NCBI RefSeq assembly: GCF_963675165.1
Contig: NC_087390.1
Location: 1,073,501-1,137,500 of the forward strand
From: Halichondria panicea
Taxonomy: Eukaryota; Porifera; Demospongiae; Suberitida; Halichondriidae
DNA: 64,000 bases
Reading direction: 5' to 3'
The notes beneath the pieces are model-generated. The model worked only from the letters and a program-made list of their open reading frames with translations. It was not told the origin of the DNA and made no database searches. This document shows, one piece after another, positions 1 to 11,661 of the stretch. Made by a program: the position numbers and the translations under genes. Every line of letters starts with the position of its first letter. Position 1 is the stretch's first letter.

Positions 1-358
1 GAAGAGTCAGCTGCTAGGAGACAAGCTCAGATTGACTCAAAAATGGTTAAGTAAGTGGTGCTGGTTCGTGATGAATGAACCTTGAAAGCTAAGCATATGT
101 ACAATGTCATATTGTGTACTTACACTGATTCTGGTGGTATACTATAACAATACATGTAGTAGGTAACGGAAGCTATTGTAATATATACCCTTATAATATT
201 ATGGGCTGATTTATACTGTATATGTATAATTATACTCAACAAGTTTTAACGCTGGGTTCAAACAGTACTAGAATCAACTCTGCATGTAACTACGTAGAGT
301 TCTGATGATGGATTTTTGATTTCCTTTGATTTTACTACTGTACATAGTCTGAAATGCC

Positions 359-512
359 GTACAAGGTTTTGCAGAATTTTTTCAACATCAAAAAAAGCGT
401 TGAGGGTTGAGCGTTCGGAACGTTTTGCACCACTGGTCTTCCATAATTATAAAGAACGCTCAACCCTCAACGATTTTTGTTGACGTTGCAAAGATTCTGC
501 AAAACCCTGTAT
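359..512. mobile_element. Palindromic MITE-like element
   Basis: Both ends carry an inverted ACAGGGTTTTGCAGA-type sequence. The inner arms match as GCGTTGAGGGTTGAGCGTTC against GAACGCTCAACCCTCAACG, around a short centre. It sits in a MUT intron, and a matching copy is present at the same place in unit 2, so the insertion predates the duplication. No coding capacity. Confidence 0.75.
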
Positions 513-1134
513 ATCTCTAAGTATTAAGTATTCATAAAATTAATGTGATTGGGATCAACAGAACCAGGAGTGTATGAAGAATACACTCCTGACAGAACTA
601 AAGTTATGATGTTCAGATATTACTTCCTCCCACAGACACGATAGTAGGTGTGAACAAGTACACTCTGGACAAGGAGGAGCCAGTGGAGGTGCTCTCCATC
701 GACAACGCTAAGACCATTGAATCACAGGTGAGAGGAATATATAGTTGCCAGGGATACCTGTCTATTAGCAATCCCCCTTTGCTTAATTGGGCAGACCCAC
801 AGTGGCTGCAATCAAGAGTTGACCTGCTGACATTAACCTGGCTGTATTATAGAGGGTGACCTCCTTGGGGGCCTGGGACCATAGAGCTACTATCTATACC
901 ACAATTGTCAAAGTGTTATTATTCATAACTCAATGTGACAAACAAGAATACATCGCATGTGCTACACACATCAGCATGTGCTATACATGTACCACAATAA
1001 TGAATAGAGCTATTATAGGCCAACCATCACTATGTTGTCTAATCAGACCACCATCTCACTCACCATCGCAGAAACGTAAAAACTAGAGACCATTCACAGC
1101 CTAATACAGATCGTGTATTTACAGTGCTTTTATA

Positions 1135-1397
1135 TTAAGGCCACTCCAAGTGACACTCTGGTTTCTGGTCCTGAAGTTTTTCTAATTGCATGCGGGCGGG
1201 CGGCTTTTCTCATTATGTCATTATTAATTTCACCTTATGAATCTCATTATTTTGCAAATGAATATCATTATCACACTATTTTGTACCACATGGACCATTC
1301 TGCGCATGCGTAGTAGAAATAATGAGATAGAAATCCAAGAATAAAATCTGATGCGGGCGGTGGACCAGAAACCAGAGTATCACTTGGAGTGGCCTAA
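1135..1397. mobile_element. MITE with ~35-bp terminal inverted repeats
   Basis: The ends are inverted copies: GGCCACTCCAAGTGA...CTGGTTTCTGGTCC at the left and its complement at the right, followed by CCTAA. The flanks carry TTAA and TAA, so a TTAA or TTA target is possible. It is absent from the matching intron of unit 2 (near 19550), so it inserted into unit 1 after duplication or was lost from unit 2. Confidence 0.75.
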
Positions 1398-1410
1398 TGG
1401 TATTCTTATT

Positions 1411-1461
1411 ATGCCTCGAGGCGTAGCCGCACGAGGGATACGGTAAAGCTGACTGTGTGTG

Positions 1462-1492
<31 letters not shown>

Positions 1493-2110
1493 GTGTGTGT
1501 GTATTCCAGCTATAACTGCTCAACGGTTACAATGCGACGAAAATTAACAGCTTCTATAGGCTTCTAGCCACGTTCTCTTGGATTTTGATTCGTGGATTAG
1601 CAAACTAAAGCTTCTTTCTCGAGTTATGGCTAGTTTGACTCACATTGAAGGCTGTTGCAGTCTCTTCAGAATCTTTCATAGCATCATCTGTTCGCACAAA
1701 CTTTCTATTCAACTTATGAGTTAGCCTTGCACTTAAGCGCTAGCTTTTTGTTGGCTACAAGAGTTAGAAAGAGCTGCTAAAGAAGCTAGCTATTTTAGTA
1801 GCCATTATTGATTGAACTGCAGACACACCCCTATTCCTGGATGTAGATCTAATGCGCATGCGCGCTCAATACCACGTGTAAGAGAATCCATTTTGCAGAG
1901 AATCAGCTTTGTTGAGGTCCAGGTAAGCCACAAACCAACCTTTTCTGATAATTACTCAATTTATATTATTCGTTACTGTGTTTAATCAATTGCTAACACC
2001 TATTCTGTCAATTTGAAATCATAATTATTGCAAATTATTAACCTTTCTAATACTTGTGAGCGAAAGCAAAAACATGGCGAGAGGCATTAGCACAGCGCCA
2101 GCTTGAACAC
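1411..2110 (+). repeat. Dispersed repeat with CTGT microsatellite, inserted in MUT intron
   Basis: This begins with a GCCTCGAGGCGTAGC motif and a GATACGGTA box, then a GT/CTGT run (about 1454-1502). It continues into a repeat body shared in diverged form with about 39880-40200 and 58860-59060 (+), and with about 3898-4440, 21178-21720, 42480-43060 and 61795-62340 (-). No coding sequence was recognised. Unit 2 lacks it at the matching position. Confidence 0.6.
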
Positions 2111-3187
2111 TAGTTGTACTAGTTAACAATACCTTATTGTTACTAATGTAAACGAGTACTGATTTTAGCGAATTTGTAATTAACGCTAAATTAAGTACGC
2201 GCTAATAATAAAACGCAATTAAAAAATGAATCTCATTAAAAAAATTATATTTTTATTGTTTTTTTTCTTTTTTCTTTTTTCTAATGTACTTTTGTATAAT
2301 GTAATGTACTTTTGAGAGTATGCTAAGCAAGCTAGCCCTTTCTTCATCTGTATCTACTGACTCCAAACTTTCCATTCCACCTTACTTGTACATCTTTTGA
2401 GATATATTGTGGTAATGAATTTGCCAAATCCACCAAAATTAGTACCCTAAAAACAGAGAAAAATCTGAAAACGCTAAAATTACTACCCATCAATAATAGT
2501 AACATTAAGGTACTCTTCCCTTTTGTAGGATCCCTACAACAATATAATGCGTACGTGTATTGAAGCAATGGCAGCTGTGTTTGGAGGCACTCAGTCGCTA
2601 CACACTAACTCGTTTGACGAGGCCCTCGCTCTGCCCACCCCCTTCTCAGTTCGTATTGCCAGGAACACCCAGATCATACTTCAGGAGGAGACGGGGATCA
2701 CCAATTAAGGTTAGTGGTTTTTATTGAAGCTTTTGGTTTCCTAAAACTGTTTGTTTCACCACAGATCCTAGCTAATACCTTTATGCATAATTAACATTTC
2801 TAAGAGGTACAGAATACACAGCTCAGTGCTTTAACAGTTATGTCAAAGGTAGTGAACTTCTGCGTAGATTTGACTAAGACAGTGTGTGTGAATACATGGT
2901 AAAGCATTACATGTAGTTTATGTACAGTGCTCTCTCTAGGTTTATCCATTGAATTCTAACCCTACAAACCTATCTATAGCTTGTTCAATTTTAACCATTG
3001 AATTCTAAATTGTGTACTGCAACGTACAGTTTTGTTCATCCTCTGACTCTGATTATATGTACAACTGTACGTACGTAACTTGCGTCATGTGTATGGTAAA
3101 AATAGGCTTTAAAAATATGCTAATTAGCTACGTGCACTTAATTGGTATTGGATAATGATTATACGTAATATGTGTTTGTGTGCGTAG

Positions 3188-3469
3188 GTTGCTGAGATTG
3201 CAAAGCTGATGACAGCGTATATTCGTCTGGTGGTGGTCAGAATGAAGTGATAATCCAATTCAACAGAACATTTTTATGCTGATCACACAGTTCCCTAAAA
3301 CATGAGCTAGATTGTTCTTTAGTACGCTTTAAGTCTGCTTGGATTCATCCTGTACTGCCTCCTGGCTCGCTGGTACAAGAGGAGAGTTAGAGACGAGGAC
3401 TACAATGCACACAGAGTAGTGGAGGAGGTCTATGATCGATATCTAATAAATACAAGCATCACTAACTAA
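3188..3469 (+). CDS. Two 3' exons of unknown membrane-tail gene, unit 1
   Basis: Exon-like piece 3188-3250 follows a GCGTAG acceptor. It encodes VAEIAKLMTAYIRLVVVRMK and ends in TGA. Piece 3332-3469 encodes 45 residues: a hydrophobic stretch (SLLGFILYCLLA) followed by a basic/acidic tail (RWYKRRVRDEDYNAHRVVEE) and a stop. The pattern suits a single-pass membrane protein C-terminus. The two pieces recur in all four units directly after MUT exons but do not match known MUT sequence. They may be the end of a different gene joined here by rearrangement. I do not recognise the family. Confidence 0.45.
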
Positions 3470-3709
3470 GTAGGCAGACTATTGTATGGTGAATTGTAAT
3501 TTACTCTTTGGATGAATTATAATTATAGTCATCATCTCATGCTGTTAAGTTGTTTGCAAGCACATTCATATTCAACTATAACAAATCCATAAGAACTTTG
3601 TGCAATACTGAACTTTGAAAGTTTGACAGAAATTAATAAAAGAATTCCAGTGAAGCAGTAATAAATAAAGTAGTGATTAAATGAGTGACTGTGGTATGGT
3701 ACTATAACG

Positions 3710-6700
3710 TTATGACACACTAGTACCTGGTGTGTCTAGTTCCAATGTATCATCAAAGTTTGATAGCTGGTCCATTTCAGACTTTGATACCAAATCTCTG
3801 AAACAGTCCATCAGAGTCTTTTGTGTTGCATCCTACAGAGAAGTGAACATGCACAAGGATGATACATTTAACACAGTTGTAAGTTAAGCTGATTAAATGA
3901 AAGCACCACAGGTGCTGATGCCTCGGTGGAGGTGCCAAAGCTACATAACATAATTAAAGCTACTAAGCTACACACATTGATTATAATTATCATGATAACA
4001 TTTTTTTCATGCAAAATCCAGGGAAACTCAAGGAGTGGGTAATGATCGACGATGATTGTTGTTAAAAACGATGATGCCAAAAGTTCAAGCCTAAAATTAA
4101 TGGCTGCAAGTCAGCAGAGCCTTGCAGCTCTCTTCTCACTCTTGCAGCTACCAATAGCGTGCAGAACTAACTACTAAGTAGAGTAGCAACACTCGGTAAA
4201 CAAGTTTGGCTACATGCTCTTCTGAAAAGGCTGCAATGGCATTCCAACTAGGCATAACTCGAGGAACAAAGCATTATTTTGCAAATCCACGAATTAAAAT
4301 CTAAGTAAACACGACTAGAAGCCTATAGAAACTCTTACGTGCACTTGATTCATCCTTGAGCAGCTGTAGCAGTCTACACACACACATGCACACACACACA
4401 AACACACTACCGTATACCTAGCTTGCGCATGCGCACCGAGGCATAACTATGGCTTGCACAAATGCACAGTAGAATATAATAATTAAGCAACTGAATTGCT
4501 TGGGGAAATGATCTCTGTGTGTATACGTTCGTAGTAGATTTGAAGCATCACAGATCTTAAATTATCAGACCTAAACACTTTATTCATACTTTATAAGCTC
4601 TCCACTGTTAATATTATTTAAACGGTCACACATGGAATAAGCCACCAGTCAATAAGGGACCTCTATATAGTGAAGTCTTTGCTGACCTTGGCTGTGAGTA
4701 CTGCGCTCTCTGCACTGGAGAAGTCATCTTTAGCCAGACCAGCTTGACTCAACACTGACAGTTTGTTCTGAATCAAGGGCCTGCATGTGTGAAGTGATGA
4801 CATCGTGTTTAGTGAATGGCTTGGTTCAAAACTAGATCTACATGTAATTAAATGCCACAACAAAATTACTTTCACATTACATAGTTACACTTACAGCATA
4901 AGACACTTATACATGTACTGTACATACGTTCTAATAAAACATTCAAGCACAACCTGGCTCTTACCATATAAAGTCATCCACTGTGTCCTTCGCAATGAGG
5001 TAATGGACATTGACTGACGACTTTTGGCCTATTCTGTACGCCCTGTCCTCAGCCTGTACCAGTATCTATATAGAGAACAAATCCATAATAACTATGACAA
5101 AGCAGAACCGCTGATAAAAAGGGGACCCTCCTACTACGAGATACTGTATCAATATAACCTATGTAAGCATTGCAAAAAGGAAAACTTCTCAACAATGTAT
5201 TTTCCCCGAAGTGTTCAAGCTTTTAAGAGTGTGTGCATGACTATACTTACTCCTGGGTTCCAGAACAACTCAGCAAAGATGACAGTGGAGGCAGCAGTGA
5301 GGGTGAGTCCTGCACGTGAGGAGAGATAGTGAATTGTTAGAATACTACAATCCACTCTATAAATAGAGCTATCGTAGCCCAATTTTAACAATTGATTTTT
5401 ACTGGTAGCTTAGGAAGAGCTCTCAATCACTATAAGTTGAAAAGGGCAATAATGTTTTAAGAGATCACCTTAACGAGCTCACTGTAAGCTGTCAGAAAAT
5501 CACAAAATAAATGTGACTAAACCAACAGAACTAAAGTTATGGCAACGCTGTGTGCATACTAGTCACAGTATGTTTGAGAGGTGTTGGTACCTGCATTAGC
5601 CGTGGTGATGGAGAGTACGGCCACTTGACACTGCTCGCTGTGCTGGAACTGATCACACAGGGCCTGTCTCATATCAGCTGGGGTCTTGCCGTCAATACGA
5701 ATATAGGTGATGGCCTGTATGTGGGTGGAGTGGGTGGGTTGTGTGAGGGGGGTGGGTGGAGGATCAGTATTTGATAGGGATCAACCATTAGTGTGTGTGT
5801 GTGTGCGTGTTAGTGTCTACATAAGTACGTAATCCTCCTAGAAGATACAAATAGCAAGAGTAGTAAGCTAGCTTAGTTTGGATATAATTATAGTACGTAG
5901 GATGAAATGCTGATTCAGCAACTCTTTCTCACAGGTGCCTGTACACACACTAATCCCAACCTTCTTGTCCAAAGCCTCACAGAGACCATTCAGTACAGAC
6001 ACGTGATGGCCGAACACGATGATCTTCCTACCACCCTCCAACATGTCCAGGATATAGTCCTTCACTGCCGGAAGCTTCATCTTGCCCGTCACATCAAACA
6101 GAGGGAGGAGGGCGGTCCGTCGCTCAAGCTTCTGTGGGTAATGGTGGGTGGGTGGATAAGTACACAACAGCAGGTCTGATGAACTTAAGTTCCTATAGAC
6201 AACTTGGACACTGTACAATAACATTGATTGGTATCGATCCATAACACTAGCAAAAAGCGAAAGGTAAAAAAGAGAAAATTTGGTAAGCTAAGCAGTTACA
6301 CAATACTGTTTAGAAACACTGTTTTAGAGCCTCATAGTATACACTATATGAAGTGTATGAACTTACTTTGAGTTTGCCAGCATCGTTGAGTTGTCTTTTA
6401 TAGTCTTTCCATTCTTTGCTGCCTCCCTTTAGTGACGAGAGATCCAGCAACACCTGTCATATGAATCAATTGTCAATCTAATGGTTTCAATTAACCGTGA
6501 CTAGTTACCATCTTCCTTGTTTTAGAAGGAAGTTGATCGAGAACTTCGGACTTCATCCTCCTAAATAGAAATCATACAGTTAGTTAATATACGTTACAAA
6601 TTAATAACACTACAGTGTGCACAACACTATAGACAGCATCACATGATGCATATATTATAGTAGGATGATGCTATTATTGTGTAGCTACGTATGTACATGC

Positions 6701-9700
6701 TTTGATTAACACGGAAGTACGATGTTCTTGCACACCCAGTGACATCACATGATCCCATAGATACCTGATCATGATGGAGTCTTCTAGGTAGAGCTGCAGT
6801 TCGAAGTAATAATTTCAATGGTGTTACAGTACTCTGACAGACAAAAACAGCAGGAAGAAAATTAATTATTTCATCAGTATTTACGTCAAACAACAGCAGT
6901 ACACACACACTGAAAACTGACAAGTTTGTAGAGTTCAATATCAAAATGGTCCTTCATAAACGTCGAGACTGCATCACATAAAGAGTGTGTTAAGCTCCAC
7001 AAAAAGCACATCAAATTCTCACACCGCTCAAAATAAAGATACGATGGTTTTCATTATTCTTTATTCACCTTGACTCCATTGCAGTACCTCAGTCCGAACT
7101 GGGTGTGGGACACTAGTCTGAAGTTCTTGTCCACTGCAGTGATCTGTGTGTACAGCTCAATGGGTCGGGAGAGGGCCGGTGTCCCTGACAACAGGACAGC
7201 CCTCCGAGCACTCTGGGAGGGGGGGGGACAAAACGAGTATCATACTGGTGTTCAGTAGTGTACGTGTATGTGTGCACATGCAGTAAACTGAACAAGCCTA
7301 ATATCGTACATGCAGTACATGTACTGAGTATGCGTGCATGCCATCACACCCAGCACACATCCCAAGAAAAAACTTGTTAACATGGAAATATTCAATAGAG
7401 CTAATGAATTTACTTTGAGCCATCAAATCTACGTACTTGGAATCCTTTCAAGTAATCATAGCTTCTGGGAAATCCAGCATAACTACCAGACACTATACAC
7501 TGTCTACTGTGTACCTTGATGACTGGAATGGCTGCTTTGGAGCGAGCAGTGCAATAGTTCTTGAGAAAGTGAGACTCATCCTACACAACAAAACACATCA
7601 TAATTACACCAACTCCTCATTGTAGGACATTTACAAGTCGGAATTAAGCGATTCAATCTCCATTTTAGTTTGTAGAAGTGACTTTGATAAAAGTAGTTGC
7701 ATATCATGGACCATTAAAAGTGGTCACTCAAACTCGAGTGGGTTAGTAATCTATCCCCCTCAGGTATTTAGTGATTAATTATAGCTGAATATGCATCATT
7801 GGCTGTTATGTAACATACAGTAACACAGGTGCACTAGATACCGCAATGATGGCTGAGAATCTGTGCTCTGTGATGTCCTTGCTCATCCTGACCAGCAAGT
7901 CATAGCTAATGATATTCACGAGGCAGAACGAGCCACACCCCTTTGTCGTTAGGATGACATTAATATCAGCGTCCACCAGTGAAGGAATCCATCGTTTGAA
8001 GGCCTGCACACGGGGTGGGCATAATATGAACTGTATGCTTACGCTATACATATATACACAATGGTCAGTAGAACATCAGCACCACAACTCACTTAAAAAA
8101 TTCATTTCCACATAAAGAGCAGAACACAGACTAGCGCTATTTCAACAACCCTCTATCTAAGCTCCTTTGGCCTTGAAATTAATAGTATTCGAGTCTCACT
8201 GACATGTAGCTATATTTTAGCCTAACTCACACAATTCTACTACATGTATAATTATCTTGAAATAATTGCTTAGTAGATAATAGTTTAGGCTCAACAGAGA
8301 TAGCCTCGCCCACCCACTTACCTCAGCCCAGATGAGTCTCACTGACGAGGGGCACACTACGAGGAGGGGCCAATCAGAGCGGTAGTAGGACATGACGGCT
8401 ATGGATCTATGGGGTGGGGGGGTTAGAAGTACATTTGCATTAGTAGGAATAATTGTAGAAAGAACCTATCAAGGAAATGATTGGGTGTATATAAAACTGT
8501 GTGTGTTTTGTGAGTATAACAAGTTCCTGATGACCTACAAGCTATGGCTGCCGCTCTAAAAGACAAAGTACAGTGTCAGTATCCAGACATTAACTTACTC
8601 CACTCCTTCTTTTTGGAACTCCATCAGAGCGGTGCTCAACTTTGTCTCGATCCTGCTCCAGTCAATGTCACTGGGATGGGATTTGGCCTGTATGGAATGG
8701 GACTGTGCCTGTAGCTGTGATAGGAACAGGTTTATGACTGGTCTGGGTATGAGGTCCAACTCAACATGCTTGCAGCTGCTCTGGATAGCTTTAACTGCAG
8801 AGGGGAGGGGCTGTTACAGTGGCATGGAGTCAACAACATACCCAGTGAATTGTAGTCTTCTATTCCAAAGCTCCATAAGGACGTTTTGGTATCTATAGAA
8901 AAATGTGATAAGAATGGCGTGGCCTGGGAGTGCTTTTGCAGTCAATCCACGAAATATATTCAAAGGAATTCCACAAAACTTGAAATATATTAATGCTTCT
9001 AGAGTCCATTCCACAAAGCTTAAATTTTACCCTATAATATTATGGGTATAGGACTGAGGTAATTACTAAAATCGCTATAGTCTAAAACATAATCTCACTG
9101 TAAGCTCTTGTAGGCATCTTCTTGAATATCTCAATGAGGTCATGATCGTACTGCACTTTGACCTCCAGCCTTGTCTTAGACACCATACAAACCCGTGCCT
9201 TCTTCTTGTCTCTCAGCTGGGTACACTTCACAGGGGGAGGGTGGTCAGGCGGTAGTGATGGTGATGGCTTGCAGCTCATCGCTGCTGCCACTTTAATGGA
9301 AGCATCCGGTACCGAGGTGATGGGATGAAGTGCATTCAGAGGTGGCTTAGAGTAGAATGGAGGAATTCTCGAATTTACTGGAACTGCTTAATTAGGTACC
9401 GATTTCAGAGGAGAGTTATAGAACAATGTAGACAAATGAGGAATGGACGGTTTGGAATAAAATGGTGGTTGTTGGAGACCACTTTGAAATGTCATTAATG
9501 ATGGTAGTTCATTGTGTAATGTTCCTGTTCTTGGTAATGATAGCGTCTTTGTGCTGCTGGAGCTTCCTTGGTGTGATATTAGAGGATTAGACCATTTTGA
9601 TTCTTGTACTTGATTTCCTGCACTGGAACTTGAGCTAGCTTCAGCCGAATTAGGGTGAGATCTAACGTTGTCATAGGAACTCGAACTAGGGAATGTAGAC

Positions 9701-9906
9701 GCCATCTTTGAGGTAGTAGCTGCAGACGTAGTGTAAGCGTGTCTCTTTGCAGGAGGAGGTCCCGGCTGCACACCAGTGTGGGGTGGAGCCAGTACTCTCT
9801 TGGCTGTTAGTTTGGCTTGAGCTCTTCTTCTGTTTGCCTCCATTCTCTGCAGTTGCTCAGTAGACATTCCTTCACTGCCACTAGCTGTAGGTCTACCAGG
9901 ATGCAT
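3710..9906 (-). pseudogene. SMARCAL1-like: SMARCAL1-like annealing helicase, copy 1 (disabled)
   Basis: SMARCAL1 (HARP) is an SNF2-family ATPase that reanneals RPA-coated DNA at stalled forks. Exons from 5' to 3' (-) are 9099-9906, 8842-8892, 8599-8794, 8322-8406, 7842-8003, 7515-7580, 7069-7212, about 6765-6803, 6509-6560, 6367-6453, 5961-6131, 5591-5714, 5251-5309, 4965-5065, 4687-4780 and 3710-3832. Visible parts include an RPA-binding-like helix near residues 15-34 (STEQLQRMEANRRRAQ), a HARP-type segment over exons 1-2, the motif II DESH in exon 6, LLSGTPALSRP in exon 7, and [10 protein letters not shown] in exon 14. Lesions are a TAA replacing AAA at 9388-9390, an in-frame loss of the Walker A segment at the 5' edge of exon 4, and exon 8 cut to its 3' half with its acceptor gone. 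It is a pseudogene unless the assembly is wrong. Confidence 0.88.
3898..4440 (-). repeat. Dispersed ~540-bp repeat in last SMARCAL1 intron
   Basis: It runs from a GCACC...GGTGC/GATGCCTCGG end to a TACGGTA-like end with GCGCATGCGC and a CA-rich stretch. The same element lies at the same place in units 2, 3 and 4 (about 21178, 42480, 61795), so it was present before the duplication. Partial copies on the other strand occur in MUT introns. No coding sequence was seen. Confidence 0.65.
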
Positions 9907-10065
9907 GCTTGAATCACTGAGTAGTCTCTACTACTCTCGATCTCTTTTTGATAAACCAATAATCTCATTGCAAATGGAAATGATCATCAACATAAAGGGT
10001 ATAGGGTAGAAAAAAACAGACCGTAATAATATTGTTTTGTAACAAGAATCTTTACTTCTATATGT

Positions 10066-10602
10066 ATCCGACTATAAAAACATTTGCAATGTGAAAAATT
10101 GCTAGGATTGGCCAGGGGAACCACAAAAAAGCGTGGAAACAAGAAATCAGACGAGAGCATAACTCCAATCCGTTACAACGTCAATCACATGTACTGGTAG
10201 TTTTCCCATGTTTTCCCAGCCAATATGCCACGCAATTTTTACTGGTGGAGTGATGACCAATCCCTATATATTTATCCATTTTGGAATGTGCGGGCACATA
10301 ATCATGATGATTTGTGATGAATTGATGTTCCTAATACATGCAGTGTTGAGCACAGGTATACACACAGTCCATCCATGCGTAGTATAACATGCATGCACGG
10401 ACCGTACTGGTGACCTGCATGGAATGATGTGGTGGATCTGGAACACAGTCTATTATTTAATATACTATGTATTGTACATGTTCATGACGTTGTAACGGAT
10501 TGGAGTTATGCTCTCGTCTGATTTCTTGTTTCCACGCTTTTTTGTGGTTCCCCTGGCCAATCCTAGCAATTTTTCACATTGCAAATGTTTTTATAGTCGG
10601 AT
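10066..10602. repeat. Perfect 117-bp inverted repeat around a 303-bp centre
   Basis: Arms 10066-10182 and 10486-10602 are exact reverse complements by eye. The arm sequence (GACGTTGTAACGGATTGGAG...) also occurs, diverged and singly, at about 33828-33945 and 34510-34620, where it precedes a CTTTTTTCAG acceptor-like site. It is either a young MITE or an inverted duplication of a promoter/intron segment. Confidence 0.8.
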
Positions 10603-10634
10603 TCCCTTTCTTTTTCAGTATAGTTTACGTATCA

Positions 10635-10747
10635 TGACATGCATAAGTGGAACGTCAAGAGGCAGTACAGAAGTTCAAGAAGAGAAGACAGGACTAATCA
10701 GATATCTTCTCGAATATCTCTGGACTAATAATTATAGTAATGAGTAA
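10635..10747 (+). other. Exon-like piece of a small repeated unknown gene
   Basis: After a CTTTTTCAG acceptor-like site, the sequence encodes a Gly/Ser/Glu/Lys-rich stretch (STEVQEEKTGLIRYL) in an open frame to TAA at 10747. It is similar to exon-like pieces at 34003 and 34680 that start MPKS and contain GEVQVQ. The function is unknown. It could be a decayed 5' exon. Confidence 0.3.
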
Positions 10748-11661
10748 TAATTATTGCTTGATATGTTGAATTTGTATCAGTATTAATTAAATGACAGCAA
10801 TTTTAAGAGCATGATATCTAGCCAGTGCATATAGCATGCCTGTCAGAGAAAGGGAGCTAGAGCTGAACAGTGTGATTAAAAGCAACACCTCAGGCTCTGG
10901 AAAAGCACTGCTGCACTGATTCAAGTTAGGCGCACGGTTTATTAGCCACGCCTATCTATTATTAATTGGCCACAACGCAATTGCTGTGAGTCATTAAAGA
11001 TGGCGGAATTGTCTAGGTAAGAGAAATAGAGGCTGAGAGGTCATCTGCCTCGTGGAAGCAATCGCAAATCTGAAGAAGCGCTTTGTAACCCAGGTTGTAG
11101 TCGTTTGGAAACCCTGTGCAGAATGTCCTGGAGATGGCTGTACTTGGAGCAAATGCTGGGCAAGAAACTTACTTACTTACTCACTTACTTACTTACTTAG
11201 TCAGTCAGACAAAGAGCGGTGAAATGTCGAAATAGTGCAATTTTTAAAATGACAATATTCATTCATCAAAATGTTCATGGATTATGAAATGAGAGATACA
11301 AAAAGAGAAAAGGCTAAATAAACTATCTGTCTAGCCAGTTCCTTGATGTGGCCTTTCCCTGCAGAGATAGAACAGTTTGAACATGAGTCAAAATAATTGA
11401 AATATTGCTAAACACGGGCAAACCCACTGCCAATCCTATGTAAAACCTACTGGTTTTACTAATACATGACAGTGTGCGTCTGGTAAATCATCAACATAAA
11501 ATTAACAAAATACTATAGCTAGCGAAACTACACCACAAGCTTAAATAGGAAAACACAAAACATACAGCGTTTTGTAACAAGAGTCTTAACAAGTTCTAGA
11601 ACAATTATAATATGCATGACAGCGTCTGTATAATGTTTGCTTATACTGCTACAGTAAGAAC

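Larger units (their letters stand above)
1..2709 (+). pseudogene. MUT (MMUT)-like: Methylmalonyl-CoA mutase fragment, unit 1
   Basis: Methylmalonyl-CoA mutase is a mitochondrial B12 enzyme converting methylmalonyl-CoA to succinyl-CoA. Three exon-like pieces are visible. Bases 1-50 encode EESAARRQAQIDS. Bases 637-727 encode an IVGVNKYTLDKEEPVEV segment. Bases 2529-2709 encode a DPYNNIM...[21 protein letters not shown] segment ending in QEETGIT. The DPYNN piece normally precedes the other two, so the order is scrambled. The first piece ends in phase 2 at GTAAGT, but the next needs phase 1, so they do not join in frame. A 4-base difference from unit 2 near 2705 creates a TAA just before the donor. 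The C-terminal cobalamin-binding domain was not seen. The 5' part lies outside the window. I call it a pseudogene. Confidence 0.8.
9907..11661. other. Spacer between SMARCAL1 copy 1 and gene A
   Basis: This is the region upstream of SMARCAL1 copy 1 and downstream of gene A. It holds the perfect inverted repeat at 10066-10602, a small exon-like piece at about 10635-10747, an ATGGCGGAATTG...GTAAGA exon-like start near 11000, and a TTAC-repeat microsatellite near 11170. Its 10480-11550 part is related to 34490-36260. No confident gene. Confidence 0.6.

Noticed and set aside
3188-3250. VAEIAKLMTAYIRL as the MUT exon that follows QEETGITK
   Set aside because: The enzyme continues VADPWGGSY there, and that exon is found separately (18229, 41407, 60718). 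Only the first two residues agree.
5907-6179. Plus-strand open frames over SMARCAL1 exons (also 44536-44808, 8632-8898, 26138-26316)
   Set aside because: They mirror the minus-strand helicase exons, whose phases and motifs fit.
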